Positions 15,876 through 23,164 of a stretch of DNA of 30,595 bases are shown one piece after another; the first letter of the stretch is position 1; every line of letters begins with the position of its first letter. Both the position numbers and the translations under genes were made by a program. The stretch comes from Paramuribaculum sp. GTDB taxonomy: Bacteria > Bacteroidota > Bacteroidia > Bacteroidales > Muribaculaceae. The notes under the pieces were generated by a model that worked only from the letters and a program-made list of their open reading frames with translations, had not been told where the DNA came from and did no database searches. Where the stretch lies: positions 1 to 30,595 of the forward strand of contig VSPV01000010.1 in the NCBI GenBank assembly GCA_009775605.1. The letters run 5' to 3'.

Positions 15876-16523
15876 ATGATCAAACAATATCAGATTGACG
15901 AATTCGTGCGTCAGGCCCACCGCGTGGGCGACGCAGGCCTTACCATTTGCTCCTCCGGCAATATCTCATGGCGCGTTGAAGAGGGCGGTGACACCGCTCT
16001 GGTGAGCGGAACCGGTTCATGGGTACCCCAGCTCCGTGTCGACCAGGTTTCGAAAGTGCGCGTATCGACCGGCGAAGTTCTCAACGGCGTGAAGCCGTCG
16101 ATGGAAAGCGTGTTCCACATGGGTGTGATGCGCGAGCGTCCCGATGTGAACGTGGTGCTCCACTTCCAGAGCCCTTATGCCACCGCCGTGGCTTGTATGG
16201 CCAACCGTCCCACCGACTTCAACGTCACTGCCGAGATTCCTATCCACGTGGGCCGCGAGATACCTGCCATTCCTTTCTACCGTCCCGGTTCGCCTGAACT
16301 GGCCACTGCTGTGATCGAGGCCATGAAGGACCACAATTCGGTGTTCCTGCTCAAGCATGGCCAGGTGGTGTGCGGCAAGGATTTCGACCAGGCTTTCGAG
16401 CGTGCCATGTTCTTTGAGATGGCATGCCGCATAATCATCAATACCGGCAAGGACTATACCGTGCTCTCGAAAGAAGAGATAGCCGACCTTGACAAATACA
16501 TCTTAGGCAAAGTGCAGAAATGA
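15876..16523 (+). CDS. fucA: L-fuculose-1-phosphate aldolase, class II aldolase/adducin family
   Basis: A 215-residue zinc-dependent aldolase, expected to cleave L-fuculose 1-phosphate to DHAP and L-lactaldehyde. The N terminus has the phosphate-binding GLTICSSGNISWR. The catalytic glutamate is Glu77 in PSMESVFHM. Zinc ligands are His96 and His161 (LLKHGQ). The second position of the classic HxH pair is Gln98 (HFQSPYA), an unusual feature. The stop overlaps the fucK start by four bases (ATGA), so the proteins are made together. Confidence 0.92.
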   Translation: MIKQYQIDEFVRQAHRVGDAGLTICSSGNISWRVEEGGDTALVSGTGSWVPQLRVDQVSKVRVSTGEVLNGVKPSMESVFHMGVMRERPDVNVVLHFQSPYATAVACMANRPTDFNVTAEIPIHVGREIPAIPFYRPGSPELATAVIEAMKDHNSVFLLKHGQVVCGKDFDQAFERAMFFEMACRIIINTGKDYTVLSKEEIADLDKYILGKVQK

Positions 16524-17905
16524 ACAATGCCTATATAGCGGTTGACTTCGGCGGCGGAAGCGGCCGGGTCATCGCGGGAACCATCATCGGGGGTCGTCTG
16601 ACCCTCGATGAGGTTTACCGTTTTCAGAACCGTCGCGTGACGCTCGGAAATACCGTCTACTGGGATTTCCCCGCGCTTTACGCCGACATGATAGAGGGGC
16701 TGCGCCTGGCCGCGCGCAAATACAGGCTTCTCTCCGTGGCAATAGACACCTGGGGTGTTGACTTCGGTCTTATCGACGCCCGTGGCAATCTCGTGAGCAA
16801 TCCCGTCTGCTACCGCGATCCGGCAGTGGCCGGAGTGGCCGAGGAATATTTTTCAACGCATTCCGCGCAGGAACATTACGCCGTGGCCGGAATCCAGGTG
16901 ATGGACATCAACACCATGTTCCGTCTCATAGAGTTCCGCCGCTCGCGTCCCGAACTCCTCTCGGTGGCAAAGCATCTGCTTTTCATGCCCGACCTTTTCA
17001 GCTATTACCTTACCGAAGAGGTAAACTGCGAATACTGCATAGCCTCAACTTCCGAGCTTCTCGACGCGCGCAAGCGCAACTGGAACTATCCTCTGATAGA
17101 GAGTCTGGGACTCGACCCGTCCATGTTCCCGCCGATTGTGATGCCCGGCACGGTGCGCGGAAGCATTCTTCCGCGTGTGCGCGAGGAGATAGGCGTTGAT
17201 TATGATGTGAAGGTGATTGCCGCCGGCAGCCACGACACCGCCAGCGCCGTCTATACCGCCATGACCGATGTGCCCGATCCCTCGGCCACAGCCTACCTCA
17301 GTTCCGGCACGTGGTCGCTGCTTGGTGTGCTGACGGATAATCCCGTGCTCACGGAGCAGGCCCGCACCGGCGGTTTCACCAACGAAGGCGGCGTGGGGGG
17401 CAAAATCCGTCTGCTTCAGAATATCACAGGCCTGTGGATTCTGCAGGAACTGATGGCAGGATGGAAAGCGGCCGGAGAGGGAATGAGCTACCCCGAACTT
17501 GTAGGGCAGTCGCGTGAAAGCTCGTGTGCTACCGTAATCGACGTTGACGACCCCGTGTTTGCCACTTCCACCGACATGCAGCAGACCATCGTGGACTACT
17601 GCCGCGCCAACGGACTTGCCGTGCCCGCTTCCAAGGGCGATTTCGGACGCTGCGTGATGCTCTCGCTCGCCGACCGCTATCGCCGAGGCATCGAGGCCCT
17701 CAACGCCATGCTGCCGGAGCCCGTGAAATACCTCCGTATTATCGGAGGCGGATCGCGCAACGAGCTTCTCAACGAGCTTACCGGCGCCGCTACCCGTCTG
17801 CCCATAATCGCCGGACCGGCCGAAGCCACTGCAATAGGCAATATCCTTCTGCAGGCCGCTGTCGACGGCGTGGATACCGCAGGCGTGGATATCGACTCCG
17901 ATTAA
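16520..17905 (+). CDS. fucK: L-fuculokinase, RhaB-like FGGY kinase
   Basis: A 461-residue FGGY-family sugar kinase. The N-terminal phosphate loop is AVDFGGGSGRVIAGTI, the substrate-side acid lies in AIDTWGVDFGLID, and the C-terminal nucleotide domain has IIGGGSRNELLNEL. Overall it resembles rhamnulokinase (RhaB) more than E. coli FucK. Its position between fucA and fucP makes L-fuculose the likely substrate, although it may also accept L-rhamnulose. The start overlaps the fucA stop. Confidence 0.88.
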   Translation: MNNAYIAVDFGGGSGRVIAGTIIGGRLTLDEVYRFQNRRVTLGNTVYWDFPALYADMIEGLRLAARKYRLLSVAIDTWGVDFGLIDARGNLVSNPVCYRDPAVAGVAEEYFSTHSAQEHYAVAGIQVMDINTMFRLIEFRRSRPELLSVAKHLLFMPDLFSYYLTEEVNCEYCIASTSELLDARKRNWNYPLIESLGLDPSMFPPIVMPGTVRGSILPRVREEIGVDYDVKVIAAGSHDTASAVYTAMTDVPDPSATAYLSSGTWSLLGVLTDNPVLTEQARTGGFTNEGGVGGKIRLLQNITGLWILQELMAGWKAAGEGMSYPELVGQSRESSCATVIDVDDPVFATSTDMQQTIVDYCRANGLAVPASKGDFGRCVMLSLADRYRRGIEALNAMLPEPVKYLRIIGGGSRNELLNELTGAATRLPIIAGPAEATAIGNILLQAAVDGVDTAGVDIDSD

Positions 17906-17939
17906 CCCCTTCTTCGATTAACCAGTCATTTGAAAAACC

Positions 17940-19259
17940 ATGAATAAACTAAACGATGCGCCCGGCAAAAAGCCGGGATTGGTCGAACGCCGCTATCTGG
18001 TGCCTTTCATTCTCATCACCTCGCTTTTCGCTCTGTGGGGTTTTGCCAATGATATCACCAACCCGATGGTCGCCGCGTTCCAGACCGTAATGAATCTTTC
18101 GGCCACCAAGGCCTCTATGGTGCAGTTTGCTTTCTACGGCGGTTATGCCACTATGGCCGTACCCGCTGCCCTTTTCATACGCCGCTACAGCTACAAGAAG
18201 GCTATTCTTCTCGGTCTTGGACTTTACGCCGTGGGAGCCTTCATGTTTATTCCGGCGGCCGCCTATGAGGAATTCTCGTTCTTCTGTCTGTCGCTCTATG
18301 TGCTCACATTCGGACTTGCCTTCCTCGAAACAACGGCCAACCCGTTTATCCTGTCGCTCGGCAGCAAGGCTACGGCCACACGCCGTCTGAACCTCGCCCA
18401 GGCATTCAACCCCATGGGTTCGCTTTGCGGCATGGCTGTGGCTTCATTCATTGTACTTCCACAGCTGTTGAGCGACGTGCGCAACGCCGCCGGAGAGATA
18501 ATCTTCCCTACACTCAGCGCCTCGGAACAGGCTTCGATCCGTGTGCATGATCTTGCCGTTATCCGCGACCCGTACGTGGCTCTCGGGCTTATAGTGGTGG
18601 TGATGTTTATCATCATAGCTCTGACCAAAATGCCTGTCACCGACCATAAAGGGCCCAAGGTAACCGGTCGCGAGACTCTACGTCGCCTCTGGCATAACGT
18701 GGAGTATCGTGAAGGCGTCCTCACGCAGATGTTCTACGTTGCCGCCCAGATAATGGTGTGGACATTCATCATCCAGTATGCCGACAACCTCGGCATAAAC
18801 AAAGCCGTTGCCCAGCGTTACAATATACTGGCCATGGTGATGTTCCTCTGCTGCCGCTTCATAGGCACATTCCTGATGAAATATGTCACCCCGGGTCATC
18901 TGCTCGGCACATTCGGCATCGGTGCGGCTCTCTGCACCTGCGGAGCCATATTCATCGTGGGCCCGGCAGGCCTGGGATGCCTCGTGGCAATCAGCGCGTT
19001 CATGTCCATCATGTTCCCGAGTATCTACGGTATCGCCCTTGAGAAAGTCGATGCCCGCGACACGTCGCTTGGCGCCGCATTCCTGGTGATGGCGATTGTG
19101 GGCGGTGCGCTCATGCCTCCTCTTCAGGGCTCGATAATCGACCTTGGTCAGGTTGGATGGCTTCCCTCCGTCAACGCCTCATTTGTGCTCCCCCTCATCT
19201 GCTTCATAGTGGTGACCATCTACGGTTTCCGCTCCGCCTCCCTCCGCGCCCGCAGCTGA
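17940..19259 (+). CDS. fucP: L-fucose:H+ symporter
   Basis: A 439-residue major facilitator protein with about 12 membrane helices, close to the 438 residues of E. coli FucP. Key acidic positions are kept: the aspartate in GFANDITNPM (helix 1) and the glutamate in AFLETTANPF (helix 4), matching E. coli Asp46 and Glu135. It imports L-fucose with a proton across the inner membrane. It is the last gene of the operon, 34 bases after fucK. No terminator hairpin with a T-run is evident before the hip operators begin at 19283. Confidence 0.92.
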   Translation: MNKLNDAPGKKPGLVERRYLVPFILITSLFALWGFANDITNPMVAAFQTVMNLSATKASMVQFAFYGGYATMAVPAALFIRRYSYKKAILLGLGLYAVGAFMFIPAAAYEEFSFFCLSLYVLTFGLAFLETTANPFILSLGSKATATRRLNLAQAFNPMGSLCGMAVASFIVLPQLLSDVRNAAGEIIFPTLSASEQASIRVHDLAVIRDPYVALGLIVVVMFIIIALTKMPVTDHKGPKVTGRETLRRLWHNVEYREGVLTQMFYVAAQIMVWTFIIQYADNLGINKAVAQRYNILAMVMFLCCRFIGTFLMKYVTPGHLLGTFGIGAALCTCGAIFIVGPAGLGCLVAISAFMSIMFPSIYGIALEKVDARDTSLGAAFLVMAIVGGALMPPLQGSIIDLGQVGWLPSVNASFVLPLICFIVVTIYGFRSASLRARS

Positions 19260-19282
19260 TAAAGCACAAATCCGCAGTATAG

Positions 19283-19302
19283 AATCACAATATGTTGTGA
19301 TT
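19283..19302. promoter_or_regulatory. Operator O1 of the hip module
   Basis: AATCACAA, four bases (TATG), then TTGTGATT: a perfect 8+8 inverted repeat. It is the most upstream of three related sites, with its centre exactly 61 bp from that of O2. It starts 24 bp after the fucP stop. Likely bound by the HipB dimer (inference). Confidence 0.75.
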
Positions 19303-19343
19303 TAGACATTCTTCGCTGAGGAATATCAAGCCGAATACGGTAA

Positions 19344-19363
19344 AATCACAACAAACTGTGAAT
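19344..19363. promoter_or_regulatory. Operator O2 of the hip module
   Basis: The left arm AATCACAA is identical to O1 and O3; the right arm CTGTGAAT matches TTGTGATT at six of eight positions, with a 4-bp spacer. It ends three bases before the -33 box and so could affect polymerase binding. Its centre is 61 bp from each neighbour. Confidence 0.65.
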
Positions 19364-19366
19364 TTA

Positions 19367-19398
19367 TTTGGGAATATCATCATTTGTGAATAAATTTG
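19367..19398 (+). promoter_or_regulatory. Promoter of the hipB-hipS-hipT operon
   Basis: TTTG (19367-19370), 20 bp, then TAAATTTG (19391-19398): an exact match to the Bacteroidetes consensus. The start site would fall at about 19402-19405, inside operator O3, with a leader of about 50 bases. An extra half-site TTGTGAAT lies at 19384-19391, touching the -7 box. Confidence 0.8.
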
Positions 19399-19430
19399 TC
19401 GGGTAATCACAATATATTGTGATTACCCGA
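19399..19430. promoter_or_regulatory. Operator O3: 32-bp perfect palindrome at the hip start site
   Basis: The core AATCACAA-TATA-TTGTGATT (19405-19424) is extended on both sides by TCGGGT/ACCCGA to a perfect 32-bp palindrome. It begins directly after the -7 box and covers the predicted start site, so a bound repressor would block initiation. Confidence 0.8.
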
Positions 19431-19455
19431 TGATTTAATGCTTGTTTCATAGAAG

Positions 19456-19659
19456 ATGGACAAGAAACAGATAGGAATTCAGATAAAGACTCGTCGCCGG
19501 GAGCTGAATATCGACCAGTCCACGCTTGCCGCTCTTGCCGGAGTGGGAATCAATACGCTTGTGGCTATTGAACGCGGAAACGGGAATCCCCGACTTGATA
19601 CCATCATAAGTGTGGCCGATACTCTCGGCCTACAGCTAATACTCACTCTTAAAGGTTGA
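19456..19659 (+). CDS. hipB: HipB-like antitoxin/repressor (XRE family HTH)
   Basis: A 67-residue protein made almost entirely of an XRE helix-turn-helix: IGIQIKTRRRELNIDQSTLAALAGVGINTLVAIERGNGNPRLDTI, then a short beta-like tail (LQLILTLKG) that could pair in a dimer. In HipBST and HipBA systems HipB binds palindromic operators and represses the operon. Three matching palindromes lie directly upstream. Stop TGA at 19657-19659 is just before the hipS start. Confidence 0.9.
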   Translation: MDKKQIGIQIKTRRRELNIDQSTLAALAGVGINTLVAIERGNGNPRLDTIISVADTLGLQLILTLKG

Positions 19660-19664
19660 AAAAT

Positions 19665-19994
19665 ATGCGCTCATGTGAAGTTTTTGTGCATGGAAAGAAG
19701 GCCGGAATACTTATCGAGAAGGACAGGCCACGTGAGTATGTGTTCCGTTATTTCGAGGATTATGCGGCCGACCCGTCGAATGCACCGGTATGTCTGGCTA
19801 TGCCCGTAAGTAATATGGAATACCGTTCGCCATACCTGTTCCCATATTTCTTCAATATGCTTTCCGAAGGAGAGAATCGGGAGATGCAGGCCGGGATATT
19901 GCGGATTGACAAAGATGATGATTTCGGGATATTGCTTGCCACCGCCGGATTTGATACCATCGGCGCCGTCACCGTTAAACCTGTAACTGAATAA
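19665..19994 (+). CDS. hipS: HipS-like protein (detached HipA N-terminal subdomain)
   Basis: A 109-residue protein that matches only the first N-terminal subdomain of HipA: VFVHGKKAGILIEKD at the start, and SPYLFPYFFNMLSEGENREM (residues 55-74), the counterpart of the HipA PFF-x-LLPEG-x-R motif. The ATG at 19665 is preceded by AAAGG at 19651-19655; a TTG at 19656 overlapping the hipB stop is an alternative. In E. coli HipBST, HipS is the antitoxin for the kinase HipT. This protein contains no tryptophan, although a HipS tryptophan is reported to block the E. coli HipT active site. Eleven bases separate it from hipT. Confidence 0.85.
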   Translation: MRSCEVFVHGKKAGILIEKDRPREYVFRYFEDYAADPSNAPVCLAMPVSNMEYRSPYLFPYFFNMLSEGENREMQAGILRIDKDDDFGILLATAGFDTIGAVTVKPVTE

Positions 19995-20005
19995 ATCAAC
20001 ATTCT

Positions 20006-21013
20006 ATGTCAGAGATTCCGGTTGTAAACGTATGTCCTTCGCTCCTTGCCGAAGGACATGCTACATTCTCTCCTACGGCATTGAAGATGCTTTTCGATGG
20101 AAGACGTGTGAGCCACTTATTGCCATTCGAATCACCGGCATCGGAAAGTGCTGACGGGAATAAGGCTGTAAAAAATGCAGGGCGTCTGTCTCTTTCAGGA
20201 GCTCAGCCTAAATTCGGGCTTGTGATAGGCGAGGATTCATTTTTGAGATATTCTCTTGAAGGGGAGCAGAGTACATATATCATGAAGCCCCGCCCCACGG
20301 GATATCATGTGATAAACCATGATTACTGCATGGCAAATGAAAATCTGACCATGCAGATGGCTTCGCAGATCTACGGCATTGAGACCGCTCCTAATGGCTT
20401 ATGTGTGTTTTCTGACGGAGCACTGGCATATATAACACGTCGATTTGATGTTCACCCTTCTGGTAAGTATGCTCAGGAAGACTTTGCCGCGCTTATGGGT
20501 TTCACTAAGGAACATGGCGGTTCGGATTTCAAATACATCAACGGCAGTTATGAGGAATGTGCCGAGGTTATCCGGAAATATGTCAGCGCTGCGGCCATAG
20601 ATGTGTTGCGCTTTTTCAGGGTGGTGCTATTCAATTATATTACCCTGAACGACGATGCGCATCTTAAAAATTTCACATTGGTCAATTATGGAAATGAATA
20701 TAGGCTGTCGCCAGCATACGACCTCGTGAATACCTCATTACATATACGCGAACCCCGCATCTTCGCGCTTGAAAAAGGTCTGTTCCGAGAGGGAATGGAC
20801 TTAAGTGACTCCCATCAGGACTTTCTCAGGGATTTTAGAGAATTCGGTCGGAGGATAGATTTGCCAGCCAAGATTGTAGACAAGGAAATAGGACGGTTTT
20901 CAACTCCGTCGCCGGCTGCGGATACTCTCATTAAGCGTTCCTTCCTTTCTGACGAACTAAAACAGATGTATCTGAGAGGCTACCATTATCGTCAGGCCAC
21001 GCTGCGCCCGTAA
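20006..21013 (+). CDS. hipT: HipT-like serine/threonine kinase toxin
   Basis: A 335-residue HipA-fold kinase lacking the first N-terminal subdomain, which is encoded separately upstream. The glycine-rich loop is SLSGAQPK (residues 62-69), with Ser62 and Ser64 forming the S-x-S autophosphorylation pair known from HipT (Ser57 and Ser59 in E. coli). The ATP-binding lysine is Lys94 (YIMKPRP). The catalytic loop is NDDAHLKN with Asp217, and the Mg-binding aspartate is Asp239 (LSPAYDLVN). All key residues are intact, so the toxin should be active. E. coli HipT phosphorylates tryptophanyl-tRNA synthetase; the target here is unknown. Confidence 0.88.
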   Translation: MSEIPVVNVCPSLLAEGHATFSPTALKMLFDGRRVSHLLPFESPASESADGNKAVKNAGRLSLSGAQPKFGLVIGEDSFLRYSLEGEQSTYIMKPRPTGYHVINHDYCMANENLTMQMASQIYGIETAPNGLCVFSDGALAYITRRFDVHPSGKYAQEDFAALMGFTKEHGGSDFKYINGSYEECAEVIRKYVSAAAIDVLRFFRVVLFNYITLNDDAHLKNFTLVNYGNEYRLSPAYDLVNTSLHIREPRIFALEKGLFREGMDLSDSHQDFLRDFREFGRRIDLPAKIVDKEIGRFSTPSPAADTLIKRSFLSDELKQMYLRGYHYRQATLRP

Positions 21014-21062
21014 AGATGCCGCCAGATGAGTGTTTTGTAATAAATCAAGATATTCCCCTCTC

Positions 21063-21086
21063 ACGGAAAGCATCCCTGCTTTCCGT
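21063..21086. terminator. Hairpin between hipT and the convergent split gene
   Basis: ACGGAAAGCA (21063-21072) pairs with TGCTTTCCGT (21077-21086) over ten base pairs with a four-base loop. It lies between convergent genes and may terminate either, but there is no clear T-run on either side. Confidence 0.5.
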
Positions 21087-21113
21087 TCTCCTGACAGGAA
21101 GTAAACTCTCATT

Positions 21114-21153
21114 ACCCACGGAAGCAGGAGATCACCCACGGAAGGTGGAGACA
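21114..21153. repeat. Imperfect 20-bp tandem repeat
   Basis: ACCCACGGAAGCAGGAGATC (21114-21133) is followed directly by a second copy with the same first 11 bases and several changes after (21134-21153). The second copy covers the 3' end of the minus-strand split gene, so the stop region may have been changed by duplication. A related CACGGAA also occurs in the hairpin at 21063. Confidence 0.55.
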
Positions 21154-21743
21154 AAATCGTATATGTAGGGAAAATACCGAAAGGTGCGGCGGAGCTTTTT
21201 GCGGATAAGGTGGGCCTTTATGTCTTCTTTTACGTTTCTGAAGACAGTAATGCTACGTTTGTAGCGGGGACGGATTTGTCGCTCGGCATCGGCAATTACT
21301 TTTACCACTTCCCTGATAGAATCAAATGCCTCCTCTAAATTATGATTGCTAAGTTTGCACGTTATCTGTTCTATCTCATCATTATCGTTCCAGATAAATG
21401 CCACGAAGCAGGGCAAATCCCTTGATTCCTTTAATGAGAACACATCGAGATATTTCCTGTTGGCGTTCGGTTCAGTCCATATGGGGACCATCATCTGAAA
21501 TGTTCCCGGAATGGAGGACTCAGGTTTTTTGTAATGTCCTTCTTCCAAAGGCTACACGGCGAATATCGGCCCGTTCGGGCCCGAAATTTCATCCAGCTCG
21601 TTCCAGAAATCTCTATCGCGCAAGGTCTTCGCTATATATGAATGACCGCGTGTGTACATCACAAAGCCGAAAATACGCGCCGGTGAACTACCGCATTTCC
21701 GTTTCAGTTCTTCTAATCCGAATTCTTGCTCAAGAGGAAACAT
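21132..21743 (-). pseudogene. Hypothetical gene interrupted by an in-frame TAG
   Basis: Two open segments, 21743-21555 (63 residues) and 21551-21132, lie in the same frame and are separated only by the codon TAG at 21554-21552. Around it the reading continues smoothly (GPIFAV, stop, PLEEGHYKKP). The whole would be about 203 residues, starting MFPLEQEFGLEELK. I do not recognise a named domain; the second half is basic at the C terminus. A TTG at 21548 could restart translation of the second part (138 residues). TAG is used as a normal stop elsewhere here (27048-27050), so recoding is unlikely. A -7 box, TAATTTTG, is at 21787-21794. Confidence 0.7.
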
Positions 21744-21786
21744 AGATTTATATCCCGGGGGTTAATGCCGGTGGATACGAAGATAA

Positions 21787-21794
21787 CAAAATTA
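21787..21794 (-). promoter_or_regulatory. -7 element upstream of the interrupted gene
   Basis: TAATTTTG on the minus strand matches TAnnTTTG exactly; no TTTG at the proper distance. It lies in the 78-base gap after the GrpB gene and would give a leader of about 37 bases. Confidence 0.4.
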
Positions 21795-21821
21795 TATCAG
21801 CCCAAAAGTTTACCGCCCGAA

Positions 21822-22412
21822 TTATATGCTCCGATCACTTTCCACGGGGGTTCCACGGGGGATGGCTTTGGCTAAATCCGTTATTCTTCTCACAAAATCT
21901 GTTTTAGCCTCGGTATACCCGTCACGGTCGTTTCTGTATTTCGGCAAAAGACCAAGTTTCAGCGTTTCGTATTCCCGGGCCACGTCAGGATGCGCCAGCA
22001 GATAGTCACGGAAATAGATCTCATCGTTATCGCCTGTGGTACGAATGTGGATATGGAACACCTTGTCGGCATACCCTCCGGGGGTATATCCCTTGTTGAA
22101 ACTCATGCGGGTATCCGTAACCGCCATGCAGATATATCCTGCCGCCTCCATTTCGTCCTCAATCCGTTGCCAATCGGCTCCGGGATTGATTTCTACAAGA
22201 ATATCAATTATCGGTTTGGCTTGAATATCCGGTATGGCTGTACTGCCGATATGGCTGATAATTGGAGTATATGCCGAAAGCACAGCAGAGAGAGCATCGA
22301 TTTCTTCTTTCGCCCATTCGGGCCACTGCGGATTATGCGGAGACAGAACTATCGGGAACAATTCCCATAATTCTGTCAATGTAAGGTTCTGCAAGGGTTT
22401 ACAGTGAGCCAT
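21822..22412 (-). CDS. GrpB family protein (UPF0157)
   Basis: A 196-residue protein of the GrpB family, which has the nucleotidyltransferase fold. The family core is SHIGSTAIPDIQAKPIIDIL near residues 53-72; HIHIRTTGDNDEIYFRDYLLAHPD is also typical, followed by a helical C terminus with the KTDFVRRI segment. Members are often found in Gram-positive bacteria and their substrates are not established. It lies nine bases downstream of the Vat-like acetyltransferase stop, so the two are probably on one transcript. Confidence 0.9.
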   Translation of the reverse strand: MAHCKPLQNLTLTELWELFPIVLSPHNPQWPEWAKEEIDALSAVLSAYTPIISHIGSTAIPDIQAKPIIDILVEINPGADWQRIEDEMEAAGYICMAVTDTRMSFNKGYTPGGYADKVFHIHIRTTGDNDEIYFRDYLLAHPDVAREYETLKLGLLPKYRNDRDGYTEAKTDFVRRITDLAKAIPRGTPVESDRSI

Positions 22413-22421
22413 CTCCGCCAG

Positions 22422-23096
22422 TCATTTCCCGAGGTATTCCCGAATCGAAGTCTTCATAGCTTCACGGTCGGAGGTAGTCAGAATCGGCATCAGTGTGTCG
22501 ATTTCCTCAATCGGCCTGTCCCACCAGCACAGCTGTTCCAGAAGGTCTATGGTCTCTTCGTCAAAACGCTTGCGTATGACTTTGGCCGGATTGCCTACTG
22601 CAATACAATAAGGAGGAATATGCGAGGCCACGGTGGCATTTGTGCCTATGATGGCGCCGTTGCCGATATGCACACCCGGCATGACAGTGACATTCTGCCC
22701 TATCCACACATCATTGCCTATGACAGTGTCGCCCTTGAGAGGCAACTCATTCATAATCGGAGCTATTGCACCGCCCCAATCTCCGCCCATGATATAGAAG
22801 GGATATGTAGTGGCACAATCCATGCGGTGGTTCGCTCCGTTCATGATGAAAGTCACGTCCCGTGCAATAGCACAGAAATTACCGATAATCAACCTGTCGC
22901 CTATGAACTCATAGAAGTGTGTGACGTGGTTTTCAAACTTGTCAGCCCCATCGATATCGTCGTAATATGTATAATCACCGACTATGATTCTCGGATTTTT
23001 CACCACATTCTTGATGTAGCACAGACTCGGTATGTTGGGATTGGGAAAAACCGCGTCCTTGTCAGGATATATTTTCTTTCTCATTCTTTTCGACAT
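22422..23096 (-). CDS. Xenobiotic acyltransferase, Vat/CatB (XAT) family
   Basis: A 224-residue left-handed beta-helix acetyltransferase very close in pattern to streptogramin A O-acetyltransferases. It shares IIVGDYTYYDDIDGADKFE (38-56), HVTHFYEF, IGNFCAIARDVTFIMNGANHRMD with catalytic His90, and GDTVIGNDVWIGQNVTVMPGV, followed by hexapeptide repeats. Vat enzymes trimerise and acetylate virginiamycin M-type drugs with acetyl-CoA; related XATs act on chloramphenicol. Sequence alone does not prove resistance. The ATG at 23096 gives MSKRMRKKIYPD; Met5 is an alternative start. Confidence 0.88.
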   Translation of the reverse strand: MSKRMRKKIYPDKDAVFPNPNIPSLCYIKNVVKNPRIIVGDYTYYDDIDGADKFENHVTHFYEFIGDRLIIGNFCAIARDVTFIMNGANHRMDCATTYPFYIMGGDWGGAIAPIMNELPLKGDTVIGNDVWIGQNVTVMPGVHIGNGAIIGTNATVASHIPPYCIAVGNPAKVIRKRFDEETIDLLEQLCWWDRPIEEIDTLMPILTTSDREAMKTSIREYLGK

Positions 23097-23164
23097 TCAT
23101 TTAAAGCCCTTTGACATCATATCAATGTATCCGAAGACCTATAGGAACTTAAAAACATTATCAG

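Noticed and set aside
19283..19430. The three repeated palindromes as a small CRISPR array
   Set aside because: The repeats are 20-bp inverted repeats with dissimilar flanks, one overlaps a promoter, and there are no cas genes. Operators of the hip module explain them better.
21552..21554. TAG as a reassigned sense codon
   Set aside because: The P-loop kinase gene ends with TAG at 27048-27050 and no suppressor tRNA is seen, so general amber recoding is not supported.
22404..23114. Plus-strand frame of 236 residues opposite the Vat-like gene
   Set aside because: The minus strand carries unmistakable Vat/XAT motifs through the whole stretch; the opposite frame is a shadow.
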